Assembly (NCBI GenBank): GCA_903953455.1
Contig: CAJBJW010000043.1
Location: 1 to 5,799 of the forward strand
Reading direction: 5' to 3'
Source of the DNA: an uncultured Pseudomonadota bacterium
Lineage (GTDB): Bacteria > Pseudomonadota > Gammaproteobacteria > Methylococcales > Methylomonadaceae
DNA length: 5,799 nt
Shown here: piece by piece, positions 1 through 4,357 of the stretch
Layout: each line of letters starts with the position of its first letter
How positions within the stretch are numbered: the stretch's first letter is position 1
Position numbers and translations under genes: made by a program
The notes under the pieces: model-generated
What the model was told of the DNA's origin: nothing
Databases searched by the model: none
What the model saw: only the letters and a program-made list of their open reading frames with translations

Positions 1-245
1 TTCTGTTAAGTAAAGTACCAGAAAAACTTGTGAATTTACTTCCACCAGCAAGCGCATTTCTTCCTGAAAATCCAAATTGTGAATCACATTTCAATATAGA
101 TTTGCCAATGGCTGATATACGAAGCTTGACTAAATCAGGTAAAAGACCCGCAATGTCGATTTTATCGCACTTTAGTGGGGATAAATTAAACTTTTGTTCA
201 AATATTTCGCTAAACTTGCCACTCGAGCTGAATGTTGAGTGGTAA
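1..245. other. Left-edge region with two opposed open frames, coding status unresolved
   Basis: On the plus strand one frame is open from the window edge to a TAA at 243-245, about 80 codons. It could be the 3' end of a gene that starts outside the window. Its last residues read LNLPLELNVEW. On the minus strand, the frame sharing the same third codon positions is open from position 259 down to the edge, about 86 codons. It has no ATG or GTG and is preceded by a stop at 260-262. Because both frames share third positions, base composition there cannot separate them, and I recognise no motif in either product. The plus-strand 3' end is slightly favoured because it needs no start codon here. The rest of the stretch to 373 contains only the terminator at 332-354. 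Confidence 0.3.
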
Positions 246-331
246 AAAAACTCTTTTGATCAACAATGTATGCAAGAATTGGAGTGCGCTGTAATAGTTA
301 ACTAAATTATATTCTGGGAATACAATTTAAA

Positions 332-354
332 AATGCCACCAATGCAGTGGCATT
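332..354 (-). terminator. Rho-independent terminator of the SmbP-like gene
   Basis: An 8-bp perfect stem (AATGCCAC at 332-339 pairing with GTGGCATT at 347-354) encloses a 7-nt loop. Read on the minus strand, the stem runs into five consecutive T residues (329-333 on the plus strand are all A). It lies about 20 nt beyond the stop codon of the minus-strand gene at 374-706, the expected place for its terminator. On the plus strand the stem is followed only by TTGTTT, so stopping a plus-strand transcript from the left edge is possible but weaker. Confidence 0.72.
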
Positions 355-373
355 GTTTCAACTATGTGCGATT

Positions 374-706
374 TTATTTTGTGCTGACGATTTTGATGTG
401 GAGCGCTGCTGCTTTCGCATATTTAGTAGCCTCACCGGGGTGCCCTAAACTTCCATGTTCAATTGCTTTTTGCAGTTCTACTGCTGCATTATTTAAAAGC
501 AACTTAATATCGCTTGGAGCTGTTGCCGCATCAGCTTTCGTTTTTTCAAGTGCTCTGGTTGCAAATCGCACCAAATTTGACGCATTGCCTGAGGATCCCT
601 CTTTGACAGCGGCATTTACAAGATCAACTGCTGTCGTATAATGATCATCCGCAAAGATATTTACTGCAAATAATACGCTTACTAAAAAAAAGGAGAGTCT
701 TTTCAT
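374..706 (-). CDS. Small exported SmbP-like helical repeat protein
   Basis: The product is 110 residues. Residues 1-19 form a signal peptide: Lys-Arg at 2-3, a hydrophobic core, and probable cleavage after IFA, giving a mature periplasmic or secreted protein of about 91 residues. The mature part is two copies of a helical hairpin. Repeat 1 starts at AVDLVNAAVKEGSSG (26-40) and repeat 2 at AAVELQKAIEHGSLGHPGEA (74-93). The second copy matches the HGxxGHxxxAxxHA-type repeat of SmbP, the small metal-binding protein described in Nitrosomonas, which folds as a helical bundle and binds divalent metals. Only four histidines are present (22, 84, 89, 103), far fewer than in SmbP, so metal binding is uncertain. 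The start ATG is preceded by AAGG with an 11-nt gap. A terminator follows directly, so the gene is probably monocistronic. Confident as a real exported protein, moderate for the family. Confidence 0.78.
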   Translation of the reverse strand: MKRLSFFLVSVLFAVNIFADDHYTTAVDLVNAAVKEGSSGNASNLVRFATRALEKTKADAATAPSDIKLLLNNAAVELQKAIEHGSLGHPGEATKYAKAAALHIKIVSTK

Positions 707-923
707 AAATCACTTTTACCTTGTTATTTTATTGGTTTGCTCTGGCATTAACCTGTATTACCTTATCCAAACAGAACACCAGAGGCTATTATTCAATGAC
801 AAATCAAATGGTGCTCTATAAAGGACATCGAATTATAACAAAAACCACTGCCATAAAGCCTATATTCTTTTAGGCAATAGCGTAAATATCTAAGGTTTAA
901 CCAATAATTTAAATTTCCTCTCC

Positions 924-943
924 AAAATAAACATCCTTGTTTA
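924..943 (-). terminator. Weak possible terminator after the metalloprotease gene
   Basis: A 5-bp stem (TAAAC at 928-932, GTTTA at 939-943) with a 6-nt loop sits 16 bases past the metalloprotease stop. Read on the minus strand it is followed by four T residues (924-927). The stem is short and AT-rich, so it is at best a weak terminator. The remaining spacer between the two minus-strand genes (707-958) shows no convincing promoter, although the gap and the separate ribosome site imply that the SmbP-like gene may have its own. Confidence 0.25.
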
Positions 944-958
944 CTCTTAACATTGATA

Positions 959-2362
959 TTAAGCTGCAATCGATAAGTAAGAGCCTACAGTATTTTGCAA
1001 TGAATTATTATTAACGGTATTCAATGCAAGTTGCGTTAGAAAATCTTGTAATTTGATTGGCGCAGATGAGCACGTTTTGTCTGTGAAAGTGAGCATAAAA
1101 CGATCAAAGTTCGCGTTCAATGTGTTGGCTTCTTGAACGGCGCCGATAAGTTTTTGTAAACTGTTACTTGGACTGTCATAAGCTATCTGTGCTTTTGGAG
1201 GCAATCCCGTATTTGGAACAACAGGAATTCCCAGGTCTTGCAGCATCGCAATATCTAACGGTGAAATAGGACTAACCTGCCCTTTTTTGATGGTTTCTGC
1301 CATTAAATCACCCTGCACATCAACATGATAATAAGCCGATCCATTGCCCGCGCTCTCAGGCACTAATGGTACTGGATTACCTGCATTTGCTTTTTGTGCA
1401 TTTACACCGACAAAATAAGGCTTGTTATTTTGCATCATCACAAGTTCGTCGTATTTGGTTCTTAATGGGGTCGCAGCATTGCCTATCACCCCTGTAAACG
1501 CTATACCATGAAGGATTTCGTGCGTGATAATAGAAGTAAAATCAAATTTATCGGGTGATGGCTCACCTTTAAATGACATATCCCCTATTCTTCCTAAATT
1601 AATAAATAGATTAGCATCAGGACTATTTGGATGTAATTCAGATTTGTAAGTAACGTCAGATACAAAAGACGTATCAATCACATTTTCTGTTTGTGTTGTT
1701 GCCTCTGTCATTGTTGCATCCGCTTCAGCAAGAATATCATTTGAGGTGTTTTGACCAATTACTTTTACATTAAAAACCACATCCGAGTGAATGTATTGAC
1801 CGATATTTGCAAATGCTGTTTTTAACGAATCAATCACGTTAGACAAATACTCTCCTAAATTTGCATCACTCACATCAATGGTATATTTGAAACCATCACC
1901 ACCTGAAATGAGCGTATTCATATCAGTTTTAATGGTATTTGCAGCATTGACAGATGTTGAATTTGTATCAATTGGTGAGCCGACTGATGACAGTGATGGT
2001 ACATCCATAGGCGCTAACGCTTTATATAAACTTTGAACAAAATTCTGTAATATTTGTTTATCATCCGCAGACAACGATGCGGTACTAAACCCCATATTTT
2101 GCATCGTCTGAAGCACATTCTGCGTTAATGATCCAGTAATATCATTTGATGGTGATGTTAAACTTGGACTGACTGGAGTTTGCGCATTGGGAGTCTGCGC
2201 ATTGATAATAGGTGCTGTCGTTTGTGTTTCACTCGTAACAGGCGCTTCTGCCACTACAGGAGTTTCAGCAATAGTAGATATATCAGTTGAAGTTGTTGCA
2301 TCCACCACTTTTTTAGCCTGAGCTGTAGGCGTTACAGAATGAGTAACTGCGTAAATTGACAT
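959..2362 (-). CDS. Putative secreted zinc metalloprotease (HExxHG, metzincin-like)
   Basis: The product is 467 residues and probably a zinc endopeptidase. Residues 20-75 are a low-complexity Thr/Ala/Pro/Ser-rich leader containing a direct NAQTP repeat (54-63). A helical stretch follows (about 78-118), and the catalytic core lies at about 155-380. The zinc site is H281-E282-I-L-H285-G286, with E282 as the likely catalytic base. After an insertion of about 60 residues, YYHVD provides H346 as a candidate third ligand, and GDLMAE (M354) resembles the Met-turn. The next segment, ISPLDIAMLQDLGIPV, is typical of secreted bacterial proteases of this type. There is no N-terminal hydrophobic signal and no visible GGxGxD RTX repeat. 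The C-terminus ends in a short hydrophobic segment (SYLSIAA), so C-terminal-signal type I secretion is a possibility, not shown. The start is supported by a purine-rich AAGGGAAGG (2372-2380) 9 nt upstream. The substrate cannot be inferred. Confidence 0.8.
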   Translation of the reverse strand: MSIYAVTHSVTPTAQAKKVVDATTSTDISTIAETPVVAEAPVTSETQTTAPIINAQTPNAQTPVSPSLTSPSNDITGSLTQNVLQTMQNMGFSTASLSADDKQILQNFVQSLYKALAPMDVPSLSSVGSPIDTNSTSVNAANTIKTDMNTLISGGDGFKYTIDVSDANLGEYLSNVIDSLKTAFANIGQYIHSDVVFNVKVIGQNTSNDILAEADATMTEATTQTENVIDTSFVSDVTYKSELHPNSPDANLFINLGRIGDMSFKGEPSPDKFDFTSIITHEILHGIAFTGVIGNAATPLRTKYDELVMMQNNKPYFVGVNAQKANAGNPVPLVPESAGNGSAYYHVDVQGDLMAETIKKGQVSPISPLDIAMLQDLGIPVVPNTGLPPKAQIAYDSPSNSLQKLIGAVQEANTLNANFDRFMLTFTDKTCSSAPIKLQDFLTQLALNTVNNNSLQNTVGSYLSIAA

Positions 2363-2801
2363 AACGATTAACCTTCCCTTAAATTATTTTTTCCATGTAT
2401 CGGCTTTATTTGAGAAAGTTTAAATCGTTTTTAAGGTTAAGCGTGTGGCTTTGTTCGTGAAAACGGATTTTTACAGAATTATTACATTAGTTTGTATAGG
2501 TTTTTTATCATTAAATTGAATAATAAGTATTATCTATCGCCAGGGTAAATATATATTAATTAAATCTTTAAAATCAATTAGATAGCCCCCCCCCTGCAAC
2601 GTTTAAAAAATAAAAATATTTAGCGTTAAACATCTATCTTATTGATTATGAATAGTTTATACGTACACACCTTATCTATTTCTTTCTTAGATTATTCTTT
2701 CTCGATATAGTAAAATCACTGATTACTTTTTTGATAGCTATCCATAATAAATGTTTTTTTGTGACATTTTTGTACCCAAACCAAGATTTGAGATCTGCCT
2801 A
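2363..2801. promoter_or_regulatory. Divergent intergenic region between metalloprotease and nhaD
   Basis: This 439-bp AT-rich spacer must hold promoters for both outward-facing genes. The ribosome site of the metalloprotease is at 2372-2380. For the minus strand a weak promoter candidate is TATACA (plus-strand 2493-2498) with TTCAAT (2515-2520) 16 bp upstream. For the plus strand the best -10 candidate is TATAGT (2706-2711), without a good -35. A small perfect inverted repeat (ATAATA at 2520-2525, TATTAT at 2528-2533) could be an operator. A run of nine C residues lies at 2586-2594. No open frame here looks like a gene. Promoter positions are guesses from consensus matches only. Confidence 0.4.
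2586..2594 (+). repeat. Nine-C homopolymer tract in the divergent spacer
   Basis: Nine consecutive C residues interrupt an otherwise strongly AT-rich spacer. The tract is 224 bp from the metalloprotease start and 207 bp from the chosen nhaD start. Runs of this length are prone to slipped-strand length change, which in other bacteria can alter promoter spacing. It overlaps no -10/-35 pair that I can see, so a regulatory role is only possible. A sequencing or assembly length error is also possible. Confidence 0.9.
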
Positions 2802-4193
2802 ATGAATCTAAACTTACTTTTTTTTGTCGTGTGTCTATTTTTTCCTTGTCTAAGTTTTGCAGAAGAAACGAAAGCAGTCACTACTCAAATTAATTTAACG
2901 CATCATATTGTTGGGTATTTATCCGTTGCTTTAACCATTTTTGCTTATATTGCAGCAATGTCCGAAGATATCACCGAACTAAGAAAATCAAAGCCGATGG
3001 TACTTAGTGCCGCCTTAGTATGGTTTGCGATTTGTATTTATTATGCGTTGCATGGTGAAGCAAAAACCGCATCACTCGCTTTTGAAAGTAATTTACTTGC
3101 GTATGTTGAATTATTATTATTTATATTAGTTTCAATGACTTATTTAAATACCATGACGGAACGTGGCGTTTTTAATGCACTGAGAGTGTTACTTTTAAAT
3201 AAACAGTTTAGCTATCGACAATTATTTTGGATTACCGGTGGATTAGCCTTTTTACTTTCTATGGTAATCAATGGATTAACCGTTGGACTTCTTATGGGAG
3301 CCGTTGTCGTAGCAGTTGGTGAAGACAAACCAAAATTCATTGCACTAGCTTGCCTTAATGTTGTGATTGCAGCTAATGCTGGTGGCACAGTTAGTCCACT
3401 CGGCGGCATTTCAACCCTTTTTGTTTGGCAACATAAAATTCTGCACTTCACTGAGTTTTTTGCATTAATGCTTCCCTGCTTGGTTAATTTCCTCGTACCT
3501 GCAAGTATCATGTTCTTTTCAGTACCTAAGGAAAAACCAGCTGTGACACATCAAGACATTTGGCTAAGACGAGGAAGTAAGCGCATTGTCTTTTTATTTG
3601 TGCTCACACTCGCCATTACTGTTTCGTCAAATGTATTACTCGAACTCCCGCCTGCAGCAGGAATGATGGCAGGATTGGGTTTACTGCAGATGTTTAGTTA
3701 CTATTTAATGAAATCTGAGAATGCCACTTTCACCGGTGTCGAAAAAAGAACAAGAAGGCTCGATATTTTTGAAAGTGTCCGAGATATTGATTGGGATACA
3801 CTGTTATTCTTTTATGGCGCCATGATGATTATTGGTGCAGTAGGTTTCTTAGGTTACTTAGATTTAGTTGCGCATTTTCTCTTTGGTGAAATTAATGTAA
3901 CGCTTGCAAACATCATGATTGGCTTATCTTCTGCATTTGTGGATAATGGCACTTTAATGTTTGCGGTTTTAACTATGCACCCTGATATTCCCAATGGACA
4001 ATGGTTACTTTTAACACTGACGTTAGGTGTCGGGGGAAGTTTACTTGCCATTGGATCAGCACCTGGTGTGGGGTTACTTGGTCAAATTAAAGAATACACG
4101 TTTGGTTTTCATCTACGTTGGATGCCCGCCGTTCTTTTAGGATATTTTTTAAGTATTGCTACACATTTTTGGGTGAATTCTGCGGGATTTTAG
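2802..4193 (+). CDS. nhaD: NhaD-family Na+/H+ antiporter homologue with altered first-half motifs
   Basis: The product is 463 residues from the ATG at 2802, a polytopic inner-membrane protein of the ion-transporter superfamily. NhaD proteins exchange Na+ or Li+ for H+. The frame opens at 2751, but 2802 is preferred: it places a signal-like segment at the N-terminus (residues 1-20, ending SFA before EETK) as in other NhaD proteins, with GAG 9 nt upstream. Family landmarks include AVVVAVGEDKPKFIALACLN (167-186), ANAGGTVSPLGG (191-202), FFALMLPCLVNFLVPA (219-234), SSAFVDNGTLMFAVLTM (376-392) and GVGGSLLAIGSAPG (409-422). The usual first-half SxxxDN is S153-MVI-N157-G158, and the usual GD(I/V)TT is G201-G202-I-S-T. 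The second-half S377, D381 and N382 are kept. Family membership is firm. Whether it still carries out Na+/H+ exchange is doubtful. The channel gene follows 164 bp downstream on the same strand. Confidence 0.92.
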   Translation: MNLNLLFFVVCLFFPCLSFAEETKAVTTQINLTHHIVGYLSVALTIFAYIAAMSEDITELRKSKPMVLSAALVWFAICIYYALHGEAKTASLAFESNLLAYVELLLFILVSMTYLNTMTERGVFNALRVLLLNKQFSYRQLFWITGGLAFLLSMVINGLTVGLLMGAVVVAVGEDKPKFIALACLNVVIAANAGGTVSPLGGISTLFVWQHKILHFTEFFALMLPCLVNFLVPASIMFFSVPKEKPAVTHQDIWLRRGSKRIVFLFVLTLAITVSSNVLLELPPAAGMMAGLGLLQMFSYYLMKSENATFTGVEKRTRRLDIFESVRDIDWDTLLFFYGAMMIIGAVGFLGYLDLVAHFLFGEINVTLANIMIGLSSAFVDNGTLMFAVLTMHPDIPNGQWLLLTLTLGVGGSLLAIGSAPGVGLLGQIKEYTFGFHLRWMPAVLLGYFLSIATHFWVNSAGF

Positions 4194-4205
4194 TATTTAA
4201 ATTGA

Positions 4206-4225
4206 TTTAATTTAATTTAATTTAA
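4206..4225 (+). repeat. Short tandem repeat, four copies of TTTAA
   Basis: Four exact head-to-tail copies of the 5-bp unit TTTAA lie 12 bp after the nhaD stop codon and run into a string of A residues. There is no GC-rich hairpin here, so this is not a recognisable terminator, and read-through from nhaD into the channel gene remains possible. It is most simply an AT microsatellite-like tract. Confidence 0.85.
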
Positions 4226-4272
4226 AAAATCTTAGAGAAACCTGTTTGGTAAAAATATAACTATCTGTTAAA

Positions 4273-4278
4273 TATAAT
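4273..4278 (+). promoter_or_regulatory. Possible -10 element for the channel gene
   Basis: This is a perfect TATAAT, 79 bp before the channel start. At the usual 16-18 bp spacing upstream there is no -35 match (only A-rich sequence), and no TG extension precedes it. In such AT-rich DNA a chance match is plausible. If it is used, transcription would start near 4285, about 30 bp before the Fur-like box. Confidence 0.25.
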
Positions 4279-4314
4279 GAAAATAAAGAATATCCTGCAT
4301 GAACTTCCATCAAC

Positions 4315-4333
4315 AAAAATGATAATTATCATC
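4315..4333 (+). promoter_or_regulatory. Fur-box-like operator upstream of the channel gene
   Basis: The 19-bp stretch matches 15 of 19 positions of the classical Fur box GATAATGATAATCATTATC. It is centred on the perfect palindrome TGATAATTATCA (4319-4330). Fur with Fe2+ usually represses genes at such sites. The box ends 24 bp before the channel ATG, between the only good -10 candidate and the ribosome site, so bound protein could block initiation or elongation. AT-rich background raises the chance-match rate, and no Fur gene or other iron gene is visible nearby. Confidence 0.45.
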
Positions 4334-4357
4334 TTTTAAATTAATTAAAGAGAATTT

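Noticed and set aside
333..641. Plus-strand frame of 102 codons opposite the SmbP-like gene
   Set aside because: It overlaps the minus-strand gene almost completely and starts inside the terminator stem. The minus-strand product has a signal peptide and a repeat structure, while this one shows neither a motif nor a ribosome site.
740..784. CTCTGG and CCAGAG inverted repeat upstream of the SmbP-like gene
   Set aside because: Six-base arms separated by 33 bases are expected by chance, and no promoter element lies in a fitting position.
858..875. GCCTA/TAGGC hairpin in the spacer between the two minus-strand genes
   Set aside because: It has only five base pairs with an eight-base loop and a short T run, and lies over 80 bp from the metalloprotease stop. 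It is too weak to call a terminator.
2520..2538. Second Fur-like site in the divergent spacer
   Set aside because: The best alignment to the 19-bp consensus has only about 12 matches in very AT-rich DNA, so it is noted only as a small inverted repeat.
2751..2801. Upstream ATG start for nhaD adding 17 residues
   Set aside because: The extra residues contain charged and proline positions before the hydrophobic signal-like segment, and no purine-rich site precedes 2751. The ATG at 2802 gives a normal NhaD N-terminus.
3212..3511. Minus-strand frame of 99 codons inside nhaD
   Set aside because: It lies wholly within a well-recognised transporter gene. Its translation is low-complexity and is explained as the antisense of membrane-segment codons.
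3854..4051. Minus-strand frame of 65 codons inside nhaD
   Set aside because: It is antisense to the conserved second-half SxxxDN region of the transporter and has no independent support.
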